Below, piece by piece: positions 51,154-59,487 of a stretch of DNA of 64,000 nucleotides (positions within the stretch are counted from its first letter, which is position 1; the number at the start of each line of letters is the position of its first letter). Both the position numbers and the translations under genes were made by a program. Source of the stretch: JBBQLG01 sp964251665. GTDB taxonomy: Bacteria > Bacteroidota > Bacteroidia > Cytophagales > Spirosomataceae. The notes under the pieces are model-generated. The model was not told the origin of the DNA. It searched no databases and worked only from the letters and a program-made list of their open reading frames with translations. The stretch lies in the NCBI GenBank assembly GCA_964251665.1, contig CAXUKO010000005.1, positions 1 through 64,000 of the forward strand, given 5' to 3'.

Positions 51154-52074
51154 ATGAAAAAGGGATGGATCATTGCACTCGCCTTACTATTGATTGGCCT
51201 GGCAGGCGCTTATATCTGGTATCAGCGACTGGAAAATAAAGCAACGGCGGAGGGGAAAGATGCGAACGATAAAACGCTCAAGCCCCGGCTGGAAATGAGC
51301 AACGTGACAATTACCGATATCAGCGACGACGCCATCAGCATGACAATGAAGCTGCTGATCGACAACCCTTTACCGGTCGCTTTTACGGCGCATCAGCTGG
51401 ATTATTCGCTGGCCATTGCAGGAGAGGAGGTGATGAAAGATGCGTATAAGAAGCCTATTTCCATCAAATCGGGCGATAGCACGGTGGTAACCCTACCCGC
51501 TAAACTGATGGCGGAGAAGCTGACGAAAACCCTGAAACGGCTGGAGGCAAAAGGCATCGACAGCACCGAGTACTCTGTGCGTAGTTCGTTCGCGCTGGAC
51601 GTACCCATTCTGGGAGAGCGGACATTTACGGTTACCTCAACCAAAAAACTACCGACCATCTATATTCCTAAGGTTAAGATTGAGGACATCGATCTGGGGC
51701 ATGTTGGTTTAGGGCACACGGATCTGGCGGCTAAAGTCAATATTACGAACAAGAACAAGTTTCCCATCAACATGACCGATGTGCATTATGCGGTTAAGAT
51801 AGACGGTAAGCTGATCAGTGAGGGCACTCCGGACGGTCCTGTTCTGATAAAACAGCAGGCTACAACACCGGTCGTTTTCCCGGTCACGATGAAACCCGGC
51901 AAAGCATTGGGGCTGTTGCCCAAAGCGTTATTCGATAAAAAGGATACGAAGTATGAAGTTGACTTCAGTTCCAAACTTCTGGTCAAGGGGAAAAACCCGA
52001 TGATCAACGAGAGTAAGATGGCGTCGAAAGTGACAGGAACGCTGGCGGATTTGAAAAATCTGGCCAAGAAGTAA
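51154..52074 (+). CDS. LEA type 2 (WHy-domain) family protein
   Basis: The 306-residue protein has an N-terminal membrane anchor (WIIALALLLIGLAGAYIWY). Two LEA14/WHy-like beta-sandwich repeats follow, about residues 45-155 and 165-290: LEMSNVTITDISDDAISMTMKLLIDNPLPVAF in the first and VKIEDIDLGHVGLGHTDLAAKVNITNKNKFPIN in the second. In both, an N-P or N-K-F-P loop is typical of the fold. It is probably anchored facing the periplasm. The family is linked to desiccation or stress protection in other organisms; function here is unknown. The ATG at 51154 starts the membrane helix. Confidence 0.8.
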   Translation: MKKGWIIALALLLIGLAGAYIWYQRLENKATAEGKDANDKTLKPRLEMSNVTITDISDDAISMTMKLLIDNPLPVAFTAHQLDYSLAIAGEEVMKDAYKKPISIKSGDSTVVTLPAKLMAEKLTKTLKRLEAKGIDSTEYSVRSSFALDVPILGERTFTVTSTKKLPTIYIPKVKIEDIDLGHVGLGHTDLAAKVNITNKNKFPINMTDVHYAVKIDGKLISEGTPDGPVLIKQQATTPVVFPVTMKPGKALGLLPKALFDKKDTKYEVDFSSKLLVKGKNPMINESKMASKVTGTLADLKNLAKK

Positions 52075-52129
52075 GTACTTTACACCACAAACCAATACGA
52101 CCACCAACGCACGACAAATCCCCGATCTG

Positions 52130-52360
52130 ATGTGGCACGAAACCGATAATAAACTGACCCGGACGTTTGTCTTCTCCACGTTTAGCGAAGCGTTTGCGTT
52201 CATGACCCGCGTCGCGCTGGCCGCTGAGAAGATGAATCACCATCCGTGGTGGTCCAACGTGTATAACAAAGTGACCATCGAGCTGCAAACCCACGACGCA
52301 GGCAACACGGTAACGGACAAAGACCGGCAGTTGGCCGGACAGATCGACCAGTTTGTTTAG
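52130..52360 (+). CDS. Pterin-4a-carbinolamine dehydratase
   Basis: The small enzyme of 76 residues dehydrates 4a-hydroxytetrahydrobiopterin, recycling the cofactor of aromatic amino-acid hydroxylases. The active-site motif is complete: EKMNHHPWWSNVYNKV with His37 and His38. The C-terminal THDAGNTVTDKDRQLAGQID includes the conserved Asp. The length is at the short end of the family but covers the fold. It lies 55 bp after the LEA-type gene. No aromatic hydroxylase gene is nearby. Confidence 0.92.
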   Translation: MWHETDNKLTRTFVFSTFSEAFAFMTRVALAAEKMNHHPWWSNVYNKVTIELQTHDAGNTVTDKDRQLAGQIDQFV

Positions 52361-52380
52361 TGTACCGCATCAGCGGATTG

Positions 52381-52434
52381 CCCGGACGCCCATGTCCGGT
52401 AATGTTCAGCAACGACCGGATGTGGGCGTCCGGG
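52381..52434. repeat. Intergenic hairpin, CCGGACGCCCA family
   Basis: The arms 52381-52400 and 52415-52434 are complementary at 18 of 20 positions. The same family recurs at 54421-54480, and a miniature form at 55951-55974. The hairpin ends 22 bp before the TTG start codon of rsmI. Confidence 0.72.
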
Positions 52435-52456
52435 ATACGACCATCGGCACACAGTT

Positions 52457-53212
52457 TTGAAACTATACCTCGTTCCCACGCCCATTGGCAACCTCGACGA
52501 TATTACGCTGCGGGCGGTGAAAATTCTACAGAGCGTCGATGCAATTCTGGCAGAAGACACCCGCACGTCGGGTATTTTACTGAAGCACCTGGGCATTACC
52601 AAGCCCCTGCAGAGCTATCACATTTTCAATGAGCACCGCACCGTCGAGCGGTTAATCAACCAGTTGAAGGGGGGCAAAACCATGGCCCTGATCTGCGATG
52701 CGGGTACGCCAGGCATCTCCGACCCCGGTTTTCTGGTTGTGCGGGCCTGTCTCCAGCATGGCGTCGCGGTGGAGTGTCTGCCTGGTGCGACAGCTTTTGT
52801 GCCCGCGCTGATCAACTCCGGCCTGCCGAACGACCGGTTCACCTTCGAGGGATTTCTGCCCCATAAAAAAGGACGACAAACGCGGTTGCAGGCCCTGGCG
52901 GATGAAGAGCGTACCATGATTTTTTACGAGTCGCCCCACCGGCTCATCAAAGCGCTGGAGCAGTTTGCGGAGCAGTTCGGACCCGACCGGCCCGCCAGTG
53001 TGTCGCGTGAGTTAACAAAGCTCTTCGAGGAAACCGTGCGGGGAACGCTCACCGAAATAATTGCTTATTTTGCTGAAAAAACGGTAAAAGGTGAGATCGT
53101 TATCTGTGTACAGGGCAAAGAGATTGACCGGGCGGCCGAGCGCGAAGCCCGCAAACGTAACAAGTATGCCCGCTCCGATGAGGATGAAGACGACGATGAA
53201 AACGATGAATAA
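52457..53212 (+). CDS. rsmI: 16S rRNA 2'-O-ribose C1402 methyltransferase RsmI
   Basis: RsmI uses S-adenosylmethionine to methylate the ribose of C1402 in the decoding centre. The 251-residue protein has family blocks YLVPTPIGNLDDITLRAV, LAEDTRTSG, ALICDAGTPGISDPGFLVVRAC and FYESPHRL. The C-terminus is an acidic tail (DEDEDDDENDE). The start codon is TTG at 52457; no in-frame ATG lies before the conserved motif. The next gene begins inside its 3' end, suggesting translational coupling. Confidence 0.95.
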   Translation: MKLYLVPTPIGNLDDITLRAVKILQSVDAILAEDTRTSGILLKHLGITKPLQSYHIFNEHRTVERLINQLKGGKTMALICDAGTPGISDPGFLVVRACLQHGVAVECLPGATAFVPALINSGLPNDRFTFEGFLPHKKGRQTRLQALADEERTMIFYESPHRLIKALEQFAEQFGPDRPASVSRELTKLFEETVRGTLTEIIAYFAEKTVKGEIVICVQGKEIDRAAEREARKRNKYARSDEDEDDDENDE

Positions 53213-54410
53213 ATACGCGGGCGTTCTGCTATGCTGGCTGCTTATGGCGGCTCAGGTGGCAAACGCTCAGTTTCGGCTGTCTCCATCGGCGCAGGTCAGC
53301 CTGATCACCGTGGCCCCCGGCGAAGAACTGTATTCGAGTTTCGGGCATCTGGGTTTACGGGTATATGATCCGCTGCTGGGTCTGGACCGGCTATATGGCT
53401 ACGGCACGTTCGACTTCCGGGCGGACAATTTCTACCTTAAATTCATTCGCGGCACCCTCCCCTATCAATTGTCGGTTAACGCGCTGTACGACGAAATGTA
53501 TGGCTGGCAGATCGAAAACCGCACCGTTCGGGAGCAGATTCTGAACCTGAATGCCAGTCAGAAGCAGCGCCTGCTCGATGGGCTGGAAGAGAATTACAAG
53601 CCGGAAAACCGGACGTATCAGTACAAATTTTACTACGATAACTGCGCCACCCGCCCCCCCGGCCGAATTATTCAGACCTGTGGCGACAGCCTGCGCTTTA
53701 ACCCGGCCAAAGACGCGGAGTTGAGTAAAAAGTCGTACCGTGAGTGGATGAACGACTACCTGGGCGAAAAACCATGGGCACGTTTCGGCATGAATCTGGC
53801 CGTTGGCCGCCCCGCCGACCATGTCGCTACGGCCACCGAAGCCATGTACCTGCCCAATAATGTGCACGACCGAATGGCAGCGGCCACAATACTACAGCCA
53901 AACGGGCAAACACGCCCGCTGGTGGCCCGGGAGCAGGTTTTGTACCAGACGCGCAACGTGATCAAACAAACGCCCCCCCTTTGGGCAATCCCCGAATTTT
54001 TCTTTCTGGCAGTGCTGGTGCTGGTTGGTTATCTGACCTACCGCCATTACCAGAACGGCGTGCGCGGTTTGGGGCTGGATCGGTTGCTGTTCGGTATCTC
54101 AGGACTGGCCGGGTGGATTCTGTTCCTGCTCTGGGTAGGAACCAATCATGGCGTAACGGCGTGGAACCCGGCCCTGCTGTGGCTGTTCCCGCTGCATTTC
54201 CCGATGATTTACTGGGTCACACGCCCGAAGAACCAGCAGTACCTGGGCGTCTATTTCCGGGTCGTGGGTGTGTTACTGGCACTCGGCTTCCTGTTCTCGA
54301 AAGTGCCCGGCCCGGCCGATGGTATGTTTATCATCACGCTTTATATCCGGGCGTTTTATCAGGCCCGTTTCAAACAGAAAACGGAACTACAGTCGATTAC
54401 GACCGTTTGA
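53196..54410 (+). CDS. DUF4105 membrane protein
   Basis: The 404-residue exported protein has a signal peptide (CWLLMAAQVANAQ). The DUF4105 domain starts with VSLITVAPGEELYSSFGHLGLRVYDP and includes YGTFDFRADNFYLKFIRG and FYYDNCATRPP, with conserved His, Asn and Cys residues suggesting a papain-like/NlpC-like periplasmic hydrolase (inference). About four hydrophobic helices close the protein (WAIPEFFFLAVLVLVGYL onward). Its ATG at 53196 overlaps the end of rsmI by 17 bp; an alternative ATG lies at 53205. Confidence 0.8.
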   Translation: MKTMNKYAGVLLCWLLMAAQVANAQFRLSPSAQVSLITVAPGEELYSSFGHLGLRVYDPLLGLDRLYGYGTFDFRADNFYLKFIRGTLPYQLSVNALYDEMYGWQIENRTVREQILNLNASQKQRLLDGLEENYKPENRTYQYKFYYDNCATRPPGRIIQTCGDSLRFNPAKDAELSKKSYREWMNDYLGEKPWARFGMNLAVGRPADHVATATEAMYLPNNVHDRMAAATILQPNGQTRPLVAREQVLYQTRNVIKQTPPLWAIPEFFFLAVLVLVGYLTYRHYQNGVRGLGLDRLLFGISGLAGWILFLLWVGTNHGVTAWNPALLWLFPLHFPMIYWVTRPKNQQYLGVYFRVVGVLLALGFLFSKVPGPADGMFIITLYIRAFYQARFKQKTELQSITTV

Positions 54411-54420
54411 TGTGTCCCGG

Positions 54421-54480
54421 TACCCCGGACGCCCACGTCCGGCAATTTCCAGCAACAACCGGATGTGGGCGTCCGGGGTA
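54421..54480. repeat. Intergenic hairpin, CCGGACGCCCA family
   Basis: The arms 54421-54442 and 54459-54480 are complementary at 21 of 22 positions. The element starts 10 bp after the DUF4105 stop and ends 9 bp before the next ATG, so the hairpin occupies the likely translation-initiation region of the inositol-phosphatase-family gene. Confidence 0.75.
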
Positions 54481-54489
54481 CAGCCTACG

Positions 54490-55296
54490 ATGCAACTCAG
54501 CCTCCTCCGTCAGGAAATTAACACCATTGCCCGGCAGGCCGGAGCGTTTATCCGGCAGGAAAGCCGCGCCTTCGACCGCACCGCCACCGAATACAAGGAC
54601 GTGAATAACCTGGTTTCGTACGTCGACAAGGAGACAGAGAAGCAGTTGGTGGATGCGCTGCATAGACTCCTGCCCGAGGCTGATTTTATCACCGAAGAAG
54701 GCACGACCGAAACCGAAGCTGACAAGCTGGGCCTGAACTGGATTATTGATCCGCTCGATGGTACGGCTAATTTCATTCACGGACTGCCCGTTTTTTCGGT
54801 CAGTGTCGCCCTGGCGGATGGCGGCAAGTCCATCGCCGGTGTGGTCTACGATGTAATGCGGGATGAGTGTTTCTCGGCGGAGACCGGTGGGGGTGCCTGG
54901 GTCAGTCTGGGTGGTGCCGCCGAAGAGAAGATTCGGGTTTCGTCGGCGGCTACGCTGGGTGAAAGCCTGATTGCAACGGGTTTTCCGTACTACCGGTTCG
55001 AGGGCATGCAGAACTACCTGCACATTCTGGAATCGTTGATGCAGCAAACGCACGGGCTGCGCCGAATGGGATCAGCGGCTATTGATCTGGCTTACGTGGC
55101 CTGCGGGCGATTTGAGGGCTTTTATGAGTATAACCTCAACTCGTGGGATATGGCCGCCGGGGTACTGCTGGTGCAAGAAGCCGGTGGCCATGTCAGTGAC
55201 TTTACGGGCGGAAACGAGTTTCTGTTCCGGGGGGATGTGGTAGCCGGTGGAGCCGCTCACGGTGCCTTATTGGCTGAAATTCAAAAATTCTGGTGA
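54490..55296 (+). CDS. Inositol monophosphatase family protein
   Basis: This Mg2+-dependent phosphatase of 268 residues has the metal-binding motifs complete: DFITEEGT (Glu pair), WIIDPLDGTANFIHGLPVF (the DPLDGT signature) and NLNSWDMAAGVLLVQEAGG (C-terminal Asp). The family removes phosphate from inositol phosphates or 3'-phosphoadenosine 5'-phosphate (CysQ/SuhB). The exact substrate is not decided by these motifs. The ATG at 54490 is chosen; the frame stays open upstream through the hairpin and DUF4105 gene but lacks homology there. Confidence 0.92.
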   Translation: MQLSLLRQEINTIARQAGAFIRQESRAFDRTATEYKDVNNLVSYVDKETEKQLVDALHRLLPEADFITEEGTTETEADKLGLNWIIDPLDGTANFIHGLPVFSVSVALADGGKSIAGVVYDVMRDECFSAETGGGAWVSLGGAAEEKIRVSSAATLGESLIATGFPYYRFEGMQNYLHILESLMQQTHGLRRMGSAAIDLAYVACGRFEGFYEYNLNSWDMAAGVLLVQEAGGHVSDFTGGNEFLFRGDVVAGGAAHGALLAEIQKFW

Positions 55297-55307
55297 TAAA
55301 AATAACG

Positions 55308-55363
55308 GTTTGTGGTTTGTAGTTCGTGGTTGACTGCAAAGGACAAACCATGAACGACAAACC
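55308..55363. repeat. Intergenic hairpin, GTTTGTGGTT family, adjacent to a start codon
   Basis: The GGTTTGTAGTTCGTGGTT left arm pairs with the segment ending at 55363 (GAACGACAAACCC). The right arm ends 2 bp before the ATG of the YfiT-type gene, so the fold would lie on the initiation site. Related to the element at 47984-48048. Confidence 0.65.
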
Positions 55364-55365
55364 CA

Positions 55366-55902
55366 ATGGAAACCCTCGACACCCTCCGTTACCCGATTGG
55401 CCATTTCGACTATGGCAAAACGTATTCGGCCGATGAGTCGCAACAGCATATTGCGGTACTCACCACCATGCCTCATCGCCTGACCGAGCTGGTGGGCAAG
55501 TGGGGCGACGACCGGCTGGATACCCCCTACCGTCCCGATGGCTGGACGATTCGGCAGTTGGTGCACCATGTTGCCGATAGCCACATGAACGCGTATGTCC
55601 GCACCAAGCTGGCCCTGACCGAAACCAACCCGACCATTACGCCCTACGAAGAAGGTGAATGGGCCAAACTTGCTGATTCTTCGCTGTCAATAGCCCCCTC
55701 GCTGGTGATTTTGAGCAACCTGCATCAACGCTGGGTAACGGTACTCGAAGCCATGTCCGAAGCCGACTACGCCCGCACCTACTACCATCCCGGTATGCAG
55801 CGGGCGGTGGCACTGGAGGAGGTTATCGCCCTCTATGCCTGGCATAGCGAACATCATTATCAGCACGCGTACCGGCTTGCTGAGCGCAAGGGCTGGGTAT
55901 AA
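55366..55902 (+). CDS. YfiT/DinB-fold bacillithiol-transferase-like protein
   Basis: The 178-residue four-helix protein of the YfiT/DinB superfamily contains LRYPIGHFDYG at the N-terminus, WTIRQLVHHVADSHMNAYVR, and YAWHSEHHYQHAYRL. Together these supply the three metal-binding His residues of the family. YfiT/BstA proteins transfer bacillithiol to electrophiles or act as metal-dependent hydrolases. Whether this organism makes bacillithiol cannot be told here. The start codon follows directly after a hairpin repeat. Confidence 0.88.
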   Translation: METLDTLRYPIGHFDYGKTYSADESQQHIAVLTTMPHRLTELVGKWGDDRLDTPYRPDGWTIRQLVHHVADSHMNAYVRTKLALTETNPTITPYEEGEWAKLADSSLSIAPSLVILSNLHQRWVTVLEAMSEADYARTYYHPGMQRAVALEEVIALYAWHSEHHYQHAYRLAERKGWV

Positions 55903-55950
55903 CGCTGCTCTGCCGGGTTGAACCCAGTCAATCATCACGCTGTTATACGG

Positions 55951-55974
55951 GTGCCGGACGTTAACGTCCGGCAC
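55951..55974. repeat. Perfect 24-bp palindrome, mini CCGGACG element
   Basis: GTGCCGGACGTT followed by its exact complement forms an uninterrupted palindrome. CGGACG and CGTCCG link it to the larger elements at 52381 and 54421. It ends 7 bp before the start codon of a 48-residue peptide gene. Confidence 0.7.
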
Positions 55975-55981
55975 CACAGGT

Positions 55982-56128
55982 ATGCAAACGCTTCTGATTA
56001 TTCTGCTTTTTCTGGCTGCTATTGGCTACATGGGCTTCCGGGCATTTCGGACGCTGAGCCGGAAAGAGGCCGGTTGCGGCAAAGGATGCGGCTGTAGCAC
56101 AGACGTGAAGCCCTCAAAAGCTATGTAG
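55982..56128 (+). CDS. FeoB-associated-type Cys-rich membrane peptide
   Basis: A 48-residue frame encodes one N-terminal membrane helix (LLIILLFLAAIGYMGF), a basic stretch (RAFRTLSRK) and a Cys cluster GCGKGCGCS, then a short polar tail. This matches the FeoB-associated Cys-rich membrane protein family (about 45-65 residues), usually near feoA/feoB ferrous-iron transporters. No feo gene is in this window, so the copy is solitary here. The start codon lies 7 bp after a perfect palindrome. The Cys cluster may bind iron or zinc (inference). Its size makes it easy to miss. Confidence 0.75.
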   Translation: MQTLLIILLFLAAIGYMGFRAFRTLSRKEAGCGKGCGCSTDVKPSKAM

Positions 56129-56185
56129 CCAGCATCTGCCGGGCCTCTGCATAACTTTTCCAAGAAATTTTGGTTCGTAGAAGTG

Positions 56186-57577
56186 ATGATCACTCAACGC
56201 ACCATTCATATAATTTGCCTTGTTACTCTGGCCGCCCTTATCGGCTGTAACAAGCTAAAGCCCAGCCAGCCAGCTGCGCAGGGTTTCGACCCGGCTATAC
56301 CGGCCACGCCTTCGTACATCACCGGGCGGGTTACCTTCAATCTCAGTGCTTTAGAGAAAAAAATCAACGAATCGCTTAGCCCTGTTCTGGTCGGTGAAAA
56401 CACCATGCAGGGACGACGGGGGGCTAAATGGGGCCTCCGGGTAGAGCGAATGGGGCCAGTTCAACTGCACTATGCGCAACAGCGGGTAACGTTCTCGGCT
56501 CCACTCCGGGTCTGGATGGCCAATCCACTGGGGTTACGGAAGCGGATTAAAGCCCACCAGCGACCCATCTGCACCCTGCGGGTTAATTTCCAGACGCCCC
56601 TGGCGGTTGCCGACAACTGGCGGCTGTCAACAAAAGCTTCCTTTGTAAACTACGAATGGATTGAGAAACCCAAAATCCGAATCCTGGGCATAAACATAGG
56701 TATTCAGAAACTGGCCGATAACATTCTGCGCAAACGCCGGACCAGTATCGAAAGCGCCATCGACAGTGCCGTGCATAACGAACTCCGGCTGGACCGCCAG
56801 GTGCTTCATATCTGGCAGGATATCCAGAAACCGTTGCTGATCAGCCACCAACCCGATTCGGTCTGGCTCGTTCCGCATGCGGTTAGTATCACCGCCGGGA
56901 CCATTTCGGGTGACTCCCAGAGTATCACCATCCCCCTGCGCATTGGTTTTCAGAGCGCGACCCGCTTTGGGGCACGGCCAGCAGTTGAGCTAACCAGCCG
57001 GTTGCCGCGCCTGCACAAAGTAGCCAACTTACCCAGCGAATCCGATTTAAGAGTACTCTGTTTTGTACCCTATACCGACCTGAATCAGGTACTGAAACGG
57101 AGGTTACAGGGTCGGGAGATCGACCTGAAGCATGGCTCGCTGACCATTAAACGGGCCAGCGTCTATGGCGGTCAGCACTCGGTCGTACTGAAAACCGAAG
57201 TGAGTGGCATCGTGAACGGAACGTTGTATTTGCGGGGACAGCCCAGCTATGATACCCTAAACAATGTGCTCCGTATCCAGCACGTCGATTTTGATGTGGA
57301 GACGGAGGAAATGCTGTTATCGACCGCGAACTGGCTTCTGCATGACCGGCTTCGCGATACCCTGCAGGCCGCGCTCACAATTCCTCTGCAAAAGCAGATT
57401 TCCCAGCTTCCGCAAAAGATCGAAACGGCCTTTGCGCGGGGCGGTGCCGGTAAAAAAACCGCGCTCGACATTGCCACCTTCCGGTTTGTACCCCAGCGCG
57501 TAGCCATTCGGCCCGACGGACTACAGGCACTGATCAAGATCCAGTCGAAGGTGAATCTGGTCGTTAAACGCCTGTAG
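56186..57577 (+). CDS. DUF4403 family lipoprotein
   Basis: The 463-residue protein has a lipoprotein signal ending in ALIGC. The body is beta-rich with DUF4403 features: GRVTFNLSALEKKINESL, IRILGINIGIQKLADNIL and repeated amphipathic strands. Families of this type resemble the tubular lipid-binding (TULIP) fold and may carry lipid in the periplasm (inference). The ATG at 56186 is used; a GTG lies one codon before. Its last 14 bp overlap the convergent AlkA-type gene. Confidence 0.82.
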   Translation: MITQRTIHIICLVTLAALIGCNKLKPSQPAAQGFDPAIPATPSYITGRVTFNLSALEKKINESLSPVLVGENTMQGRRGAKWGLRVERMGPVQLHYAQQRVTFSAPLRVWMANPLGLRKRIKAHQRPICTLRVNFQTPLAVADNWRLSTKASFVNYEWIEKPKIRILGINIGIQKLADNILRKRRTSIESAIDSAVHNELRLDRQVLHIWQDIQKPLLISHQPDSVWLVPHAVSITAGTISGDSQSITIPLRIGFQSATRFGARPAVELTSRLPRLHKVANLPSESDLRVLCFVPYTDLNQVLKRRLQGREIDLKHGSLTIKRASVYGGQHSVVLKTEVSGIVNGTLYLRGQPSYDTLNNVLRIQHVDFDVETEEMLLSTANWLLHDRLRDTLQAALTIPLQKQISQLPQKIETAFARGGAGKKTALDIATFRFVPQRVAIRPDGLQALIKIQSKVNLVVKRL

Positions 57578-58283
57578 GGTTTATGGTGGGTATAAACACC
57601 GTTGGTTCGGCGGCGGCTATCGGGGTGGCGGTCGGTTTCCAGCGCCAGAGATACCGGCAGGCAGTCGTTCGGTACGGACGCCAGGATTCGGCAATTTCGT
57701 GGAGCTTTTTAAGGAGTACCTTCCCGGCAAGCCCCTCGACCCGATCAGCGTACGCCCGAACAATTTTCTGGCGAATCACCAGGTCATCAACCGGAAACAC
57801 GTCCGGCCGGTCCAGCACAAACATCAGCAGCATCTCCACCGTCCAGCGGCCCACGCCTTTGATCGGCAACAGGTACTGAACCACCTCTTCGTCGGTCAGC
57901 CCGTCAAAAAAAGGGCGGTCCATCCGGTTCGCCAGCGTGAACTCAGCGACGCTTTTGAGGTATTTTATCTTCTGAAACGACAGGCCCGCGCTGCGCAATT
58001 CGTCGTCCGGTTTTGCCAGCAGCGCATCGGGGGCCGGGTACCCCGCTACTGCCCCACTCACCGTTCCGGCGTTTGGGTCGAAGAGGGCGACGAACCGTTT
58101 AAAAATAGCATCGGCGGCTTTAACCGAAATTTGCTGCGAAACGATGCTCTCCAGTAGTGCTAAATAAACATCGTCCTCCCAGTCGTAAAACGCCTTGGGT
58201 GCTTCCGTTTCGGCCATTAGCTGCGCCAGCACCGGGTCCAGACGGAGGTGCGCCAGAATCAGATCGGGGTTATTCGTCGTCAT
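57564..58283 (-). CDS. AlkA-type DNA-3-methyladenine glycosylase
   Basis: The 239-residue base-excision repair enzyme has the HhH-GPD fold. The helix-hairpin-helix is LLPIKGVGRWTVEMLLMF and the catalytic Asp lies in RPDVFPVDDLVIRQKIV. LLESIVSQQISVKAADAIFKRF is the family N-terminal helix. It removes alkylated purines. The N-terminal AlkA subdomain is absent, so it is the short form of the family. The start at 58283 overlaps the end of the upstream lipoprotein gene by 14 bp, and its end overlaps the convergent DUF4403 gene by 14 bp. Confidence 0.9.
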   Translation of the reverse strand: MTTNNPDLILAHLRLDPVLAQLMAETEAPKAFYDWEDDVYLALLESIVSQQISVKAADAIFKRFVALFDPNAGTVSGAVAGYPAPDALLAKPDDELRSAGLSFQKIKYLKSVAEFTLANRMDRPFFDGLTDEEVVQYLLPIKGVGRWTVEMLLMFVLDRPDVFPVDDLVIRQKIVRAYADRVEGLAGKVLLKKLHEIAESWRPYRTTACRYLWRWKPTATPIAAAEPTVFIPTINPTGV

Positions 58284-59406
58284 ATTTGTTCTGTAATTTT
58301 CCGGCAATATCACTCGCCAACTCCTCACTCATACTACGCAGCCAATCCCAGGCTGAGGGCGGAGTAACGGGACTGGTTTTGAGCGATTGCCCATTGAGTG
58401 CCCGCGTATCGCCGGTAAAGGAAAACCATTCGTCGGCAAAGGTGCGGCTTTCTGAGATAGCATCTTCCCACAATACGCGTCCATTCTGGTTGTCGAGTGC
58501 CCGGATTTTCAGCAGCATTCCGCTTTTGATCTGGCGCGTGTAGGTCGTCAGCGTCCCCTTCGCCTTTTCCATGATGGCGACTTTGGTCGAATCGTTGATC
58601 TTTTTTTCGCCTACCTTAAATGCCTGCGTACTTTCCACCGTCCGGCTCGACGATGCGTTGCTGACCACCCCGGCATCGTAATCTACCACGGTCATCTGCA
58701 CAACCTGATGCACCGGCAGTGAATCACCCGGTACTGGTCCGCCGGGTATGAACAGCACAAAAGGCGACGGTTGCCCCCGACGTTCCATCGCCCGCCCAAT
58801 TTCGGCCTGTAATGCCCGGTAATCCGACTGAGTCAGCGCAAACGACGGCGTCAGCGGTTCGATCACGACCCGCAGCACGGCGTATGGAAATGCAGCATCG
58901 GCTTTGGCCTGCGCATCACGGAAATTAAGCACCCAATCCCCGGCTTTGCGGTACTGCTGGTACGCTTCTTTGGCAGCAAGCCGGTCGGTCCGGTGGTAGG
59001 CAAACGCCTGTTCAGCGGCCTCATAGCGGTCGGTAGCCGCCAGTTCGCGGGCTTCGCGCCGACGGTCGGCATAATCAGCCGGGTACTGATTCAGCCAGTC
59101 ACCGCCTGCGGTGCGGGCTTGGTCGGTGAGGGTTTGCAACTGTTCATATTCGGCATAAATACGCTCCCAGCGAAACGGTTCGACGGATTTCGTAATCTGC
59201 CGGATCGCCGTCTGATGCTGTTCATAGGCCCTCGCAAACGCCTGTTGCAGGACAGCCGGCGCATCGGCATGGTTGGATTTACGCGCCAGTCGGTGGGCCG
59301 ACAGGGTAACCGCCTGGTCAAAATCGCCCCGACGCAGGGCGGTACGACCACTGCGGCACGCGGCCATACCGATAATCAGCAGAAAGAGAAGACGGGTGTA
59401 GTACAT
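58270..59406 (-). CDS. Hypothetical lipoprotein with a TPR-like helical half
   Basis: The 378-residue protein has a lipobox (GMAAC, Cys17). Residues about 20-190 are helical and charged (ALRRGDFDQAVTLSAHRLARKSNHADA, LQTLTDQARTAGGDW), similar to TPR repeats. The second half is a beta-rich domain (AVLRVVIEPLTPSF, VHQVVQMTVVDYDAGV, VLWEDAISESRTFAD). No family is assigned. It overlaps the AlkA-type gene by 14 bp and is probably co-transcribed with it. An upstream in-frame start at 59433 would displace the signal peptide. Confidence 0.65.
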   Translation of the reverse strand: MYYTRLLFLLIIGMAACRSGRTALRRGDFDQAVTLSAHRLARKSNHADAPAVLQQAFARAYEQHQTAIRQITKSVEPFRWERIYAEYEQLQTLTDQARTAGGDWLNQYPADYADRRREARELAATDRYEAAEQAFAYHRTDRLAAKEAYQQYRKAGDWVLNFRDAQAKADAAFPYAVLRVVIEPLTPSFALTQSDYRALQAEIGRAMERRGQPSPFVLFIPGGPVPGDSLPVHQVVQMTVVDYDAGVVSNASSSRTVESTQAFKVGEKKINDSTKVAIMEKAKGTLTTYTRQIKSGMLLKIRALDNQNGRVLWEDAISESRTFADEWFSFTGDTRALNGQSLKTSPVTPPSAWDWLRSMSEELASDIAGKLQNKYDDE

Positions 59407-59458
59407 GGCTCGACAGGCTAAATTTATAAACATTCGACCGCTCTGGAGCGATTAGGTT

Positions 59459-59466
59459 TATCTTTG
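59459..59466 (+). promoter_or_regulatory. Putative -7 promoter element before corA
   Basis: TATCTTTG matches TAnnTTTG, 21 bp before the chosen ATG of corA. The -33 region contains only TTC, not TTG. It would give a very short leader. Confidence 0.4.
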
Positions 59467-59487
59467 ACAGCTACTTTTTTCGCAAAT

